From Microbacterium paraoxydans (GTDB taxonomy: Bacteria; Actinomycetota; Actinomycetes; Actinomycetales; Microbacteriaceae), in the NCBI RefSeq assembly GCF_020524545.1, contig NZ_JAIVLG010000002.1:434001-498000 (forward strand): a DNA stretch of 64,000 nt, read 5' to 3'. This document shows positions 26,883-35,906 of the stretch, piece by piece; within the stretch, counting starts at the first letter, position 1, and the number at the start of each line of letters is the position of its first letter. The position numbers and the translations under genes were made by a program. The notes under the pieces are model-generated. The model saw nothing but the letters and a program-made list of their open reading frames with translations, had not been told where the DNA came from and did no database searches.

Positions 26883-28169
26883 ATGTCGCTGAAGCGGTCG
26901 GTCGGAAAGAGCGTGATCGGTGCTCTGGCGGTGAGTGCCGTGGTGGCGCTCGCCGGCTGCGCACCCACACCTCAGGCGACGCCGAGGCCTAGTGCCTCTC
27001 CCGTCGCTCCGACGCCCGATCCCTATGCGGGTCCGATCTCCTTCGTCGGAGACGAGCTGGACTGGTTCCTGCTGAGTGCCGACGAGATCGCGGCCATGCT
27101 CCCCGACGTCGGAGAGGTGAGCCCGGCCGTCTCCTCGCTGATCCAGGTCTCCGACGGAGGTGGGTACGAGCCGGTGCCTGCTATCTGCAGCGCGCTGGCA
27201 GCGGAGACGTCGCTCGGATCCATCGGCGCGCGCTCCGTCACGTGGAGCAACGCCGCTCCCGAGGGACGCGACGGTTGGCTCAACGTCCTCCAATTCGCCG
27301 ATGAAGAGTCCGCGAAAGTCAGGATGGATCAGTACGTCGACGCCGCGGCGCAGTGCGGCGAATTCGAGTTCGGCGGACCTTCCACTTTCGCATCCTCGAC
27401 CGCAGAGGGCGAGGGCGAGGTCCGGGCTGTCGCCGGATCTCTGATCCTCACCTATCCGACAGGTGGTGGGCACAGCCTCTACAAGGGCTACGCCTCGGCT
27501 GGGAACGTCATCGTCGAGGTGTGGCAGCCGTTCACGGGTGAGCCGGTGTTCGATACCGCAGCCGCCGCGGCGCTGCTGCGCGACCGCGCAGCCGAGGCTC
27601 GGGGGATGCTGATCGACGAGCTGACAGCGAATCCTCCTGCGCCCGTCGAGACGCCCGCGGCCGATGCGGCCGCGCCGTGGAGCGAATGGCAGATCACGCC
27701 GGTGGGCGTCGGGCCGGTGCGGCTGGGCGTCGAACTCGACGAGGCCATCGGGACGGTCCCCGGAGCCCGCATCCAGGAACCCGGGTGGGAGGGTGGACCG
27801 ACACGACTGATCGCCGCGGATGAGTCCGCGTCGCTCCTGCTCGAGACTCAGGAAGGGGGGACTCTGCTCGCGGCCGTCACGGTCGGTATCGCGAACATCG
27901 CAGGCGATCGCGCCGATGACGGAGCAGTACTTCCGTCCGCCGACGGAGTGAGGGTCGGCGATCCGGTGTCCGCCGCGGTCGCTGCATTCCCGCAGGGCAC
28001 GGCTCTTCGTATCGTGTCGTCGGGGGAGTATTTCTACGAGTGGTCGACCCGCGAGGGCGTGACGCTGCGGTTCCGTCTCGATCGTGACTCGGTCGGCGAC
28101 GATGGCGCCGTGATCACCGGGATCACGCTGGAGGATGCCACCCTGCGCACCGCGCTGATCTTCGGCTGA
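26883..28169 (+). CDS. Secreted lipoprotein with PknH-like sensor domain
   Basis: 428 residues. A type II signal peptide ends in VALAGC with lipidated C26, followed by a Pro/Thr/Ser linker. Residues about 50-240 (FLLSADEIAAMLPD ... and a Cys pair) resemble the extracellular PknH-type sensor domain found in mycobacterial lipoproteins; residues about 265-428 form a second unit with an EWQITPVGVGPVRLGVELDEAI start, similar to a repeat in other actinobacterial lipoproteins. It is anchored to the outer face of the membrane; no enzyme motif is seen. ATG 26883 follows CGGAGGGGAC. Function unknown. Confidence 0.82.
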   Translation: MSLKRSVGKSVIGALAVSAVVALAGCAPTPQATPRPSASPVAPTPDPYAGPISFVGDELDWFLLSADEIAAMLPDVGEVSPAVSSLIQVSDGGGYEPVPAICSALAAETSLGSIGARSVTWSNAAPEGRDGWLNVLQFADEESAKVRMDQYVDAAAQCGEFEFGGPSTFASSTAEGEGEVRAVAGSLILTYPTGGGHSLYKGYASAGNVIVEVWQPFTGEPVFDTAAAAALLRDRAAEARGMLIDELTANPPAPVETPAADAAAPWSEWQITPVGVGPVRLGVELDEAIGTVPGARIQEPGWEGGPTRLIAADESASLLLETQEGGTLLAAVTVGIANIAGDRADDGAVLPSADGVRVGDPVSAAVAAFPQGTALRIVSSGEYFYEWSTREGVTLRFRLDRDSVGDDGAVITGITLEDATLRTALIFG

Positions 28170-28207
28170 GGCGCTTCCGACGATCGATCTTCGCACCGGG
28201 CTTCATT

Positions 28208-28229
28208 ACTAACCGATCGTTCAGTTAGT
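28208..28229. promoter_or_regulatory. PaaR operator upstream of paaI-paaK-paaR
   Basis: The best match in the window: ACTAACCGATCG followed by TTCAGTTAGT, with exact outer arms ACTAAC and GTTAGT. It ends 53 bp before the paaI start, so paaR, third gene of this unit, would repress itself. Confidence 0.88.
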
Positions 28230-28282
28230 ATGGGCCCGTCGGGGCACCGCTGCCGCGGCATCACGCGACGAGGAGGTCGACG

Positions 28283-28711
28283 ATGACGGAAGCGATGACG
28301 CACGCCACCGGGGCGGTGCCGGCGAGCCGCGCGATGATGGAGCGCGATCGTGCCTCGGCCTCGCTCGGGCTCGTCGTCGAGCGCGACGACCCCGGTCACG
28401 CTGTGGTCTCCATGCGCGTGCGCGACGACATGACGAACGGGTTCCACATCACGCACGGCGGCTTCGTGTTCGCCCTGGCCGACACCGCCTTCGCGATCGC
28501 CTGCAATGAGGACGACCGGGTCACGGTCGCCGCGGGTGCCGACATCTCCTTCCTGAAATCCACCGTCTCCGGGCAGACGCTGACGGCGACGGCCGTCCGC
28601 CGCACCCGCACCGGCCGCTCCGGCATCTACGACGTGACGGTGACCGACGAACTCGGCGACACGGTCGCGGAGTTCCGCGGTCGCTCGCGCACCACCAACC
28701 AGACCTTCTGA
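28283..28711 (+). CDS. paaI: Hydroxyphenylacetyl-CoA thioesterase PaaI
   Basis: 142-residue hotdog thioesterase. The active-site helix reads HITHGGFVFALADTAF with the catalytic aspartate at D67. PaaI releases CoA from dead-end phenylacetate pathway intermediates and so protects the CoA pool. Start ATG 28283 has GAGGAGG 7 nt upstream. First gene of paaI-paaK-paaR. Confidence 0.93.
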   Translation: MTEAMTHATGAVPASRAMMERDRASASLGLVVERDDPGHAVVSMRVRDDMTNGFHITHGGFVFALADTAFAIACNEDDRVTVAAGADISFLKSTVSGQTLTATAVRRTRTGRSGIYDVTVTDELGDTVAEFRGRSRTTNQTF

Positions 28712-28735
28712 ACCTCCGAGCCGATGGAGTCTCCC

Positions 28736-30061
28736 GTGTCGACGACGACCGCAGCATCCTCCCGCATCCACCCGCCCTCAGCCGACGAGCTCGACGCCGA
28801 GGAGCGCATGAGCCGGGCGGAGATCGAGCACCTGCAGCTCACTCGCCTGCAGCAGACCGTGCGCCACGCGTACGCGAATGTGCCTCTGTACACGCGCAAG
28901 TTCGATGACGCCGGAGTGCATCCCGAGGACATCCGCACGCTCGCCGATGTCGAACGGCTGCCGTTCACGACCAAGGACGATCTGCGCGAGACGTACCCGT
29001 TCGGCATGTTCGCCGTCCCGATGGAGGAGGTCGCGAGGATCCACGCGTCGAGCGGCACCACCGGACGACCGACCGTCGTCGGCTACACTCGCGGTGACCT
29101 CGATCGATGGGGGTCGCTGGTCGCGCGTTCCCTGCGCGCCAGTGGCATCCGCCGGGGGATGAAGGTCCACAACGCCTACGGCTACGGCCTCTTCACCGGC
29201 GGGCTGGGGGCGCACGCGGGCATCGAGGCGCTCGGAGCCACGGTCATCCCGATGTCCGGCGGTCAGACAGCGCGACAGGTGCAGCTCATCCGCGACTTCG
29301 AACCGGACGCGATCCTCTGCACGCCGAGCTACCTGCTGACGATCGCAGACGCGATGGTCGCTCAGGGTGTCGACCCGCGCTCGACCTCCCTGCGCGTCGC
29401 GGTGCTCGGAGCAGAGCCGTGGACGAACGAGATGCGGCAGGAGCTGGAGCTGCGACTCGGCATCGACGCCCTCGACATCTACGGGCTCAGTGAAGTCATG
29501 GGACCGGGTGTGGGCAACGAGTGCCTGGAGACCAAGGACGGCCCGCACCTGTGGGAAGACCACTTCCTGCCGGAGGTCATCGACGCCGAGACCCGGGCCG
29601 CGCTTCCCGACGGAGAGCTGGGAGAACTCGTGTTCACCTCGCTCACCAAGGAGGCGTTCCCGGTCATCCGCTACCGCACCCGCGATCTCACCCGACTCCT
29701 GCCCGGCACCGCCCGCCCGGGGATGAGGCGCATGGAGAAGGTCACGGGCCGCAACGACGACATGATCATCCTGAGGGGCGTGAACCTCTTCCCGACGCAG
29801 ATCGAGGAGCTGGTGCTCGGCATCGAACAGCTGACCCCGCACTTCATCCTCGAGCTGTCGAAGGAAGGCCGCATGGACACGATGACCGTGCGCATCGAGA
29901 GGCACCCCGAGCTTTCGGTCGAGACCTGCACCAGTGCGGCGGAGGTGCTGGCGCAGCGCATCAAGGTGTTCGTCGGGTCCACGGTCGCCGTCCGACTCGA
30001 GGAACCGGGCGCGCTGCCGCGGAGCGAGGGCAAGTACAAGCGCGTCTACGACCTGCGCTGA
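28736..30061 (+). CDS. paaK: Phenylacetate-CoA ligase
   Basis: 441 residues from GTG 28736, chosen because GGAG lies 5-8 nt upstream; ATG 28724, four codons earlier and overlapping that site, is the alternative. ATP-dependent ligase of the ANL superfamily that makes phenylacetyl-CoA, the first committed step. The P-loop ASSGTTGRPTVVGYT is near 105-120, the DIYGLSEVMGPG motif near 245, YRTRDLTRL near 310, and GRNDDMIILRGVNLFPTQIE near 335-355. Length and motif spacing match the PaaK1 form. Confidence 0.96.
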   Translation: MSTTTAASSRIHPPSADELDAEERMSRAEIEHLQLTRLQQTVRHAYANVPLYTRKFDDAGVHPEDIRTLADVERLPFTTKDDLRETYPFGMFAVPMEEVARIHASSGTTGRPTVVGYTRGDLDRWGSLVARSLRASGIRRGMKVHNAYGYGLFTGGLGAHAGIEALGATVIPMSGGQTARQVQLIRDFEPDAILCTPSYLLTIADAMVAQGVDPRSTSLRVAVLGAEPWTNEMRQELELRLGIDALDIYGLSEVMGPGVGNECLETKDGPHLWEDHFLPEVIDAETRAALPDGELGELVFTSLTKEAFPVIRYRTRDLTRLLPGTARPGMRRMEKVTGRNDDMIILRGVNLFPTQIEELVLGIEQLTPHFILELSKEGRMDTMTVRIERHPELSVETCTSAAEVLAQRIKVFVGSTVAVRLEEPGALPRSEGKYKRVYDLR

Positions 30062-30137
30062 CCCGGGGGAGCGGAGGGTGAGAACGCCTCGCGGTCACCG
30101 CTCCCGTCCCACGGCATGATCGGATGCGAGACTGTGC

Positions 30138-30761
30138 ATGATGTCAGAGATGCAGAGCACACGTCGAGGCCGCCCGGGATACGACCAGCAGGGCATCCTC
30201 GCGGTCGCCGTCGCCGCCTTCAACGAGCACGGGTACGACGCCACCTCGATCGGCATGCTCGCGGAGCGGCTCGGACTGTCGAAGTCGGCGATCTACCACC
30301 ACTTCGGCTCCAAGGATCAGATCCTCGACCTCGCCCTCGATGCGGCGCTCAGCGGACTCGAAGCCGTCGTCGAGGACCCTCTGTCGGAACCCGCGGCGGC
30401 ATCCACCGCCGATGGGCACGCGGTCGCGCGATTGGAGCATGTGCTGCGCGGCGCGGTCCACGTGCTCGTCGAGCAGTTGCCCACGGTCACGCTGCTGCTG
30501 CGCGTGCGAGGAAACACCGAGGTCGAGCGTCGGGCGCTGACACGGCGTCGTGCCTTCGACCGGCGCATCACGGCCCTCGTGTCGGAGGCGCAGTCCGAGG
30601 GTGCTCTGCGATCCGATGTCGATGCGAGCGTCGTAGCCCGCCTGGTCTTCGGCATGATCAACTCGATCGTCGAGTGGTATCGCCCGGGAGGGCAGGAAGG
30701 CGCTGATCGCCTCGCCGACGACGTCGTCGCCGTCGCGCTGGACGGACTTCGCCGCCGCTGA
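30138..30761 (+). CDS. paaR: TetR-family regulator of phenylacetate genes
   Basis: 207 residues with an N-terminal TetR helix-turn-helix (IGMLAERLGLSKSAIYHHFGSKDQI, about 35-60) and a C-terminal domain of the TetR_C_33 kind common in actinobacterial PaaR proteins. Placement after paaI-paaK and the shared operator at four promoters make it the phenylacetate regulator; phenylacetyl-CoA is the known inducer in Corynebacterium PaaR, an assumption here. Either ATG 30138 or 30141 may be used. Confidence 0.9.
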   Translation: MMSEMQSTRRGRPGYDQQGILAVAVAAFNEHGYDATSIGMLAERLGLSKSAIYHHFGSKDQILDLALDAALSGLEAVVEDPLSEPAAASTADGHAVARLEHVLRGAVHVLVEQLPTVTLLLRVRGNTEVERRALTRRRAFDRRITALVSEAQSEGALRSDVDASVVARLVFGMINSIVEWYRPGGQEGADRLADDVVAVALDGLRRR

Positions 30762-30799
30762 GCCCCGCGCTGCTCGCGACACACCGACACCCCGTCCTA

Positions 30800-30847
30800 C
30801 CGTCCGGGCCCCGCCCAGGCGACGTCTGTCAGACGGGGCCTGGACGG
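30800..30847. terminator. Large hairpin between convergent paaR and paaZ
   Basis: Outer arms CCGTCC/GGACGG (30800-30805, 30842-30847) enclose an inner perfect hairpin CGTCTG-T-CAGACG (30823-30835) with further GC pairing between. It lies in the 109-bp gap between convergent genes, the usual place for a two-way terminator, though no clear T-run is present. Confidence 0.6.
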
Positions 30848-30870
30848 CAGGCGGGGGCGTCGGCGCTCTC

Positions 30871-32955
30871 TCAGGCAGTCTCCACCGGCTCCTTCGCGAC
30901 GAGGGTGAGCACGTCGTAGGTGGCGACGATCTCATCGCGCTGGTTCTTCAGCACCGAATCCCAGCGCACTTCGCCGTACTCGTCGGTCTCGCGCGGAGTG
31001 ATCTGCTTGGCGGTGAGTTCGACACGGATCTCGTCGCCCGGGGAGACCGGCGTCACGAACCGCAGGTTCTCCAGCCCGGAGTTCGCGAGCACGGGTCCGG
31101 GCGCCGGGTCGACGAAGAGCCCCGCCGCCCACGACACGAGCAGGTACCCGTGGGCGACGCGACCGGGGAAGAACGGATTCGCCGCCGCCGAGGTCTCGTC
31201 CATGTGCGCGTAGAAGGTGTCACCCGTGAAGGCCGCGAAGGTCTCGATGTCGTCGAGGGTCACGGTGCGGGAACCGCTCACGACCTGGTCCCCGATGCTC
31301 AGCTCGGCCAAGGACTTGCGGAACGGGTGCATCGCGCCGCTCTCCTGGTAGGGACGCGCATCCGCCCCCTGATGCCACACCCCGGTCAGGGCCGTCATCA
31401 TGGTGGGCGAGCCCTGCACGGCGGTGCGCTGCATGTGATGCAGGACCGCGCGGATGCCGCCGAGCTCCTCGCCGCCGCCGGCCCGCCCGGGGCCGCCGTG
31501 GACGAGGGTCGGGAGCGGTGAGCCGTGGCCCGTCGAACTGCGGGCATCGTCGCGGTCGAGGAACAGGACGCGACCGTTGTAGGCGGCCATCCCGGACGCG
31601 AGGGCGACGGCGACCTCGGGGTCGTGCGTCGCGACGCTGGTCACCAGCGAGCCGCCACCGCGGGCGACCAGAGCACTCGCCTCGTCGAGGGTGCGATAGC
31701 CGAGAATGCTCGAGACCGGGCCGAACGCTTCGATCTCGTTGACGGCGGCGCTCTCTGGATCAGTGAAGCGCAGCAGCATCGGCGCGACGAAGGCCCCGTC
31801 CGGGGCCGGTCCCTGGCTGCCGTCGTCGTGACGCACGTCGGGTGCGTCGGTCGACCCGACCACCAGTTCACCGCCGCCGTCCTGCAGCCGGGCCACCTGG
31901 CGGAGAACCTCGTCCCGCTGTGCGGTTGAGGCCAACGGCCCCATCGTCACGCCCTCGGCACGCGGATCGCCGAGGACGACGCGCTCGGACAGTCGGGCCT
32001 GCACGGCGCGGATGACGTCGTCGACGACCTCGGCCGGCACGATCGCGCGACGGATCGCGGTGCACTTCTGTCCGGCCTTCGTGGTCATCTCGGCGACGAG
32101 TTGCTTGACGTAGGCATCGAACTCGGGCGTCCCGGACACCGCGTCCGTTCCCAGGATCGAGGCGTTGATCGAGTCGGTCTCGCTCGTGAAGCGCACGCCC
32201 CCGGTCTGCACGGCATCGTGGGCGCGCAGACGCTCGGCGGTCGAGGCCGACCCGGTGAAAGCGACGAGGTCTCCCAACCGGAGCGTGTCGAAGAGCCCGG
32301 GGACACCACCGGAGACGAGTTGCAGCGAGCCTTCGGGCAGGAGGTCCGATTCGACCATAATCCGCACCATGGCCTCTGCGAGATACCCGGTCGGGGTGGC
32401 CGGCTTCACGACGGTGGGCACGCCAGCGAGGAACGCGGGGGCGAACTTCTCCAGCGCTCCCCAGACCGGGAAGTTGAATGCGTTGATCTGGACCGCGACG
32501 CCGGGGAGCCGGGTGTAGATGTGTCGGCCGAGGAAGGAGCCGTCCTTGGAGAGATTCTCGACGCCGCCGTCGACGTAGACCTTCGCGTTCGGCAGTTCCC
32601 GGCGGCCCTTGCTGGAGTACGCGAACAACACCCCGATCCCGCCGTCGATGTCGACCCAGGAGTCCTGCCGGGTGGCGCCGGTGCGGCTCGAGATCTCGTA
32701 CAGCTCCTCCTTGCGCGCCGTGAGGGCGAGTGCGAGTTGCTTGAGGCGCACGGCGCGCTGATGGAAGGTGAGCTCGCCCAGCGAGGCCTGTCCTGCCCGG
32801 CGGGCATACGCGAGCGCCGCTTCGAGGTCGATGCCCTCGGTCGAGACGCGGGCGATGACCCGACCTGTCGATGCGTCGCGCACCTCGGTCGCTTCGGCAT
32901 CGGCGCCGGGCGTCCACCAGGCTCCCTGGAGATAGCTGGGGAGGATCTCGGTCAT
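30871..32955 (-). CDS. paaZ: Oxepin-CoA hydrolase / 3-oxo-5,6-dehydrosuberyl-CoA semialdehyde dehydrogenase PaaZ
   Basis: 694 residues. N-terminal aldehyde dehydrogenase (1-520) with catalytic C298 in GQKCTAIRR, INAFNFPVWG near 150 and the FTGSAS nucleotide motif; C-terminal MaoC-type enoyl-CoA hydratase (about 545-690) with the dehydratase-like FTGDTFYAHMDE and the FPGRVAHGYLLVSW signature, which opens the oxepin ring. Both activities on one chain are the PaaZ hallmark and prevent escape of the reactive aldehyde. ATG 32955 is preceded by AGGGAAC; in-frame codons further up overlap the paaH end. Last gene of paaJFHZ. Confidence 0.95.
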   Translation of the reverse strand: MTEILPSYLQGAWWTPGADAEATEVRDASTGRVIARVSTEGIDLEAALAYARRAGQASLGELTFHQRAVRLKQLALALTARKEELYEISSRTGATRQDSWVDIDGGIGVLFAYSSKGRRELPNAKVYVDGGVENLSKDGSFLGRHIYTRLPGVAVQINAFNFPVWGALEKFAPAFLAGVPTVVKPATPTGYLAEAMVRIMVESDLLPEGSLQLVSGGVPGLFDTLRLGDLVAFTGSASTAERLRAHDAVQTGGVRFTSETDSINASILGTDAVSGTPEFDAYVKQLVAEMTTKAGQKCTAIRRAIVPAEVVDDVIRAVQARLSERVVLGDPRAEGVTMGPLASTAQRDEVLRQVARLQDGGGELVVGSTDAPDVRHDDGSQGPAPDGAFVAPMLLRFTDPESAAVNEIEAFGPVSSILGYRTLDEASALVARGGGSLVTSVATHDPEVAVALASGMAAYNGRVLFLDRDDARSSTGHGSPLPTLVHGGPGRAGGGEELGGIRAVLHHMQRTAVQGSPTMMTALTGVWHQGADARPYQESGAMHPFRKSLAELSIGDQVVSGSRTVTLDDIETFAAFTGDTFYAHMDETSAAANPFFPGRVAHGYLLVSWAAGLFVDPAPGPVLANSGLENLRFVTPVSPGDEIRVELTAKQITPRETDEYGEVRWDSVLKNQRDEIVATYDVLTLVAKEPVETA

Positions 32956-32969
32956 GTCTGTTCCCTTCA

Positions 32970-33836
32970 TCAGGCGTCCCATTCGTAGAAGCCGCGCCCG
33001 CTCTTGCGGCCCAGGTGTCCGTCAGCGACGAGGCGCCGCAGCAGGGCCGGTGGCTCGAAGCGCTCGCCGAGGTGGGCGGCGAGGTACTCGGCGATGCCGA
33101 GCCGGACATCGAGTCCGACCATGTCGGTCAGGCGCAACGGGCCGACGGGATGCTTGTAGCCCAGCGTCATCGCGGCGTCGATGTCGTCGGCGGAGGCGAC
33201 TCCCTCTTCCAGCATCCGGATCGCCTCGAGCCCGATGGCCACGCCGAGTCTCGACGACGCGAAGCCGGGCGCGTCAGCCACCACGATCGGGGTCTTGCCG
33301 AGTGCGCGGATCCAGCCGCGGGCGGAGTCCGCCACTGCGGGAGGTGTCATCGCGCCGCGGACGATCTCGACCAGGGTCGAGGCCGGCACCGGATTGAAGA
33401 AGTGCATGCCGAGGAACCGGGCCGGGCGGTCCAGCGTCGCCGCGAGCTCATCGATCGAGATGGAGGAGGTGTTGGAGGCGAGTGCGGTCTCGGGGCCGAT
33501 CACGGCCTCGACGCGGGTGAGCGCATCGATCTTGAGCGCGAGATCCTCGGGCACGGCTTCCACGACGAGGTCGCAGGGAGCGAACAGCGCGGTGTCCGTC
33601 CCGGCCTCGAAGCGCGCCCGATAGGCGTCGTCGGCCTCTTTCGCGGTGCCGCGGGAGATGGACGCGTCGACGGACGCCAGCACGCGCGCGGCGGCGGAGT
33701 CGGCGGAGACCTCATCGCGCTCGATCACGGTCACCCGGGAACCTGCGAGGAGGAACGCGTGGGCGATCCCGGCGCCCATGCGCCCGCCGCCGAGCACCCC
33801 CACGTGGACGGGAGCGCTGCTGCTGCTCTCGGTCAT
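32970..33836 (-). CDS. paaH: 3-hydroxyacyl-CoA dehydrogenase PaaH
   Basis: 288 residues. N-terminal NAD-binding fold GVLGGGRMGAG near 13-23, EAVPEDLALK near 93, catalytic histidine in the HFFNPVP motif near 140, and the C-terminal all-helical domain with GLDVRLGIAEYLA. It oxidises 3-hydroxyadipyl-CoA to 3-oxoadipyl-CoA. ATG 33836 overlaps the paaF stop as ATGA. At 288 residues it has one C-terminal domain, shorter than the ~475-residue E. coli PaaH, as is usual in actinobacteria. Confidence 0.9.
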   Translation of the reverse strand: MTESSSSAPVHVGVLGGGRMGAGIAHAFLLAGSRVTVIERDEVSADSAAARVLASVDASISRGTAKEADDAYRARFEAGTDTALFAPCDLVVEAVPEDLALKIDALTRVEAVIGPETALASNTSSISIDELAATLDRPARFLGMHFFNPVPASTLVEIVRGAMTPPAVADSARGWIRALGKTPIVVADAPGFASSRLGVAIGLEAIRMLEEGVASADDIDAAMTLGYKHPVGPLRLTDMVGLDVRLGIAEYLAAHLGERFEPPALLRRLVADGHLGRKSGRGFYEWDA

Positions 33837-34588
33837 CGGTCTCTCCGTTCCAGGAAGTCGGTCATCCGTCGGAACTTCTCCGGGCTCTCGAAGAGCTCGG
33901 CCTGGGCCTCCAGGTCGACGGCGGGATGGCGGTCGCGGGGAGCGCGGAACACCCGCTTCGTCGCGATGGTCGCTGCGGGGTCGTTGCGGCCGATCCGGTC
34001 GGCGACCGCTTCGGCCGCGGTCAGCAGCTCGGCACTCTCGTGAATCGCCGAGACAAGGCCGATGCGCAGAGCCTCCTCCGCCTTCACGGTGCGTCCGGTG
34101 AGGAGCAGCTCGATCGCTCTGGCGTCGCCGACGATCTCCTTCAGCCTCCAGCTCGCGCCGGCTGCGGCGATGATGCCGAGGCCCGTCTCCGGATTGCCGA
34201 TCGCGAGGGCGGGCGTCGCGATCCGGATGTCTGCGGCATAGGCGAGTTCGGCGCCGCCCCCCAGCGCGTAGCCGTCGATCGCCGCGATGACCGGCATCGG
34301 CAGCTCCGCGATGCGCACGAAGGCGTTCGCGTTGATGCCGCGCAGCGCATCGGGAGCCCGGCGGTCGCGCAGCTGGGCGATGTCGGCGCCCGCGGCGAAC
34401 ACGCCGTCTGCCCCGGTGAGGATCAGGGTCCGCGGCGACTCCTCGAGCTCGGCGCACAGGAGGTGCAGCGCGTCGATGGTCGCCTGGTCGATCGCGTTCC
34501 GCTTGTGCGGACGGTGGAGTGTGGCGATCACCCGGTCAGGGCGACGCTCGATGAGAAGCGGCGCTTCGGCGTCGGCTTCGTGGGGCAT
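33833..34588 (-). CDS. paaF: 2,3-dehydroadipyl-CoA hydratase (enoyl-CoA hydratase) PaaF
   Basis: 251 residues, crotonase fold. Both catalytic glutamates of true hydratases are present: E114 in GGGAELA and E134 in GNPETGLG, unlike the isomerase at 14834. It hydrates 2,3-dehydroadipyl-CoA. The start overlaps the paaJ stop as ATGA, and the stop overlaps paaH the same way, so paaJFH are tightly coupled. Confidence 0.9.
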   Translation of the reverse strand: MPHEADAEAPLLIERRPDRVIATLHRPHKRNAIDQATIDALHLLCAELEESPRTLILTGADGVFAAGADIAQLRDRRAPDALRGINANAFVRIAELPMPVIAAIDGYALGGGAELAYAADIRIATPALAIGNPETGLGIIAAAGASWRLKEIVGDARAIELLLTGRTVKAEEALRIGLVSAIHESAELLTAAEAVADRIGRNDPAATIATKRVFRAPRDRHPAVDLEAQAELFESPEKFRRMTDFLERRDR

Positions 34589-35775
34589 CAGACCTTCTCC
34601 AGGATCATGGCGGCGCCCTGGCCCACGCCGACGCACATCGTCGCGAGTCCGTGCCGAGAGCCCTCGCGCTCCATGCGTCCGAGCAGGGTGAGCAGCAGCC
34701 GGGAACCGGAGGATCCGAGCGGGTGACCGAGGGCGATGGCGCCACCGTCGGCATTGACCCGCGCCTCGTCGAGTCCGAGCCGACGGACGCATGCGATCGA
34801 CTGCGTCGCGAAGGCCTCGTTGAGTTCGATCGATCCGATGTCGTCGATCGACAGGCCGGAGCGGTGAAGCGCCTTCTGCGTCGCCGGAACCGGGCCGAGG
34901 CCCATGACCTCGGGGGCGAGCCCGGCGCTCGTGCCGACGACGATCCGGGCGCGCGGTACGAGACCGTATCTCTCGATCGCGGCCGCGCTGGCCACCACGA
35001 CAGCCGAGGCTCCATCGTTGAGCGCACTCGAATTGCCGGCGGTCACGACCGTGCCCCCGGCGACGACGGGGCGCAACCGCGCGAGAGCCTCGAGGGTGGT
35101 CTCCGGGCGCGGCCCCTCGTCGACCAGAACCTCGCCGGTGCCGACCGGGACGCCGACGATCTCGGGCGCGAACCGCCCGGCGGCGATCGCAGCGCTGGCG
35201 CGCTGCTGTGAGCGCAGGGCGAACGCATCCGCCTCGTCGCGGGTGATCCCGTCGACGCGGGCGACCTCCTCCGCGGTCTCGGGCATGGTGAAGGTCGCCT
35301 TGTCGCGCGCCTGGAGTCGGGGGTTCGGGAAGCGCCAGCCGATCGAGGTGTCGAACGCCGCGCCCGGCTTGGACCAGGCCTTCTCCGGCTTGGCCTGCAC
35401 CCAGGGCGCCCGTGTCATGGATTCGACGCCGCCCGCGACGATGATGTCGGCGTCGCCGGCGCGGATCGCCTGCGCGGCCATCGTGACGGCGGACATCCCC
35501 GAGGCGCACAGCCTGTTCACCGTGATGCCGGGGACCGTGTCGGGGAGTCCGGCGAGCAGCACCGCCATCCTCGCGACGTTGCGGTTGTCCTCACCGGCCT
35601 GATTCGCCGCACCGAGGATCACCTCGTCGATCTCGATCGCGGCGTTGATGCCGGCTCGACGCACGGCTTCAGCGACCACGATCGCTGCGAGGTCGTCGGG
35701 GCGGACGGACGCGAGAGCGCCCCCGTATCGCCCGACGGGGGTGCGAGCACCTCCGACGAGGAATGCCTCGGTCAT
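34588..35775 (-). CDS. paaJ: 3-oxoadipyl-CoA / 3-oxo-5,6-dehydrosuberyl-CoA thiolase PaaJ
   Basis: 395 residues, thiolase fold. C90 in NRLCASGMSA is the acyl-accepting cysteine; the final CVGVGQGAAMI segment holds the second active-site Cys and GHPLGSSGSR the histidine. The N-terminal RTPVGRYGGALASVR and ANQAGEDNRNVARMA are the markers of the PaaJ/PcaF group rather than general acetyl-CoA acetyltransferases. It cleaves twice, giving acetyl-CoA and finally succinyl-CoA. First gene of paaJFHZ, with paired PaaR sites 35-83 bp upstream. Confidence 0.93.
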   Translation of the reverse strand: MTEAFLVGGARTPVGRYGGALASVRPDDLAAIVVAEAVRRAGINAAIEIDEVILGAANQAGEDNRNVARMAVLLAGLPDTVPGITVNRLCASGMSAVTMAAQAIRAGDADIIVAGGVESMTRAPWVQAKPEKAWSKPGAAFDTSIGWRFPNPRLQARDKATFTMPETAEEVARVDGITRDEADAFALRSQQRASAAIAAGRFAPEIVGVPVGTGEVLVDEGPRPETTLEALARLRPVVAGGTVVTAGNSSALNDGASAVVVASAAAIERYGLVPRARIVVGTSAGLAPEVMGLGPVPATQKALHRSGLSIDDIGSIELNEAFATQSIACVRRLGLDEARVNADGGAIALGHPLGSSGSRLLLTLLGRMEREGSRHGLATMCVGVGQGAAMILEKV

Positions 35776-35809
35776 GCGGATCTCCTGACTGCGTCGTCTC
35801 GGTGCTGGC

Positions 35810-35858
35810 CGTGCCCATACGATCGGTCAGCGAATTACTGACCGATCGTATGGTAATT
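35810..35858. promoter_or_regulatory. Paired, oppositely oriented PaaR operators upstream of paaJ
   Basis: A plus-oriented site at 35837-35858 (ACTGACCGATCG with right half TATGGTAATT) and a minus-oriented site at 35810-35831. Their cores form a perfect 15-bp inverted repeat, CATACGATCGGTCAG (35816-35830) and its complement (35838-35852), around a 7-bp spacer. Two repressor dimers could bind side by side. The inverted repeat could also fold in RNA reading through from the MFS gene's end at 35907. Confidence 0.82.
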
Positions 35859-35906
35859 ATGGCACAGGCGCAGAGTCCACCGCGATGCCGGCGGGCCGGT
35901 GCGCGT

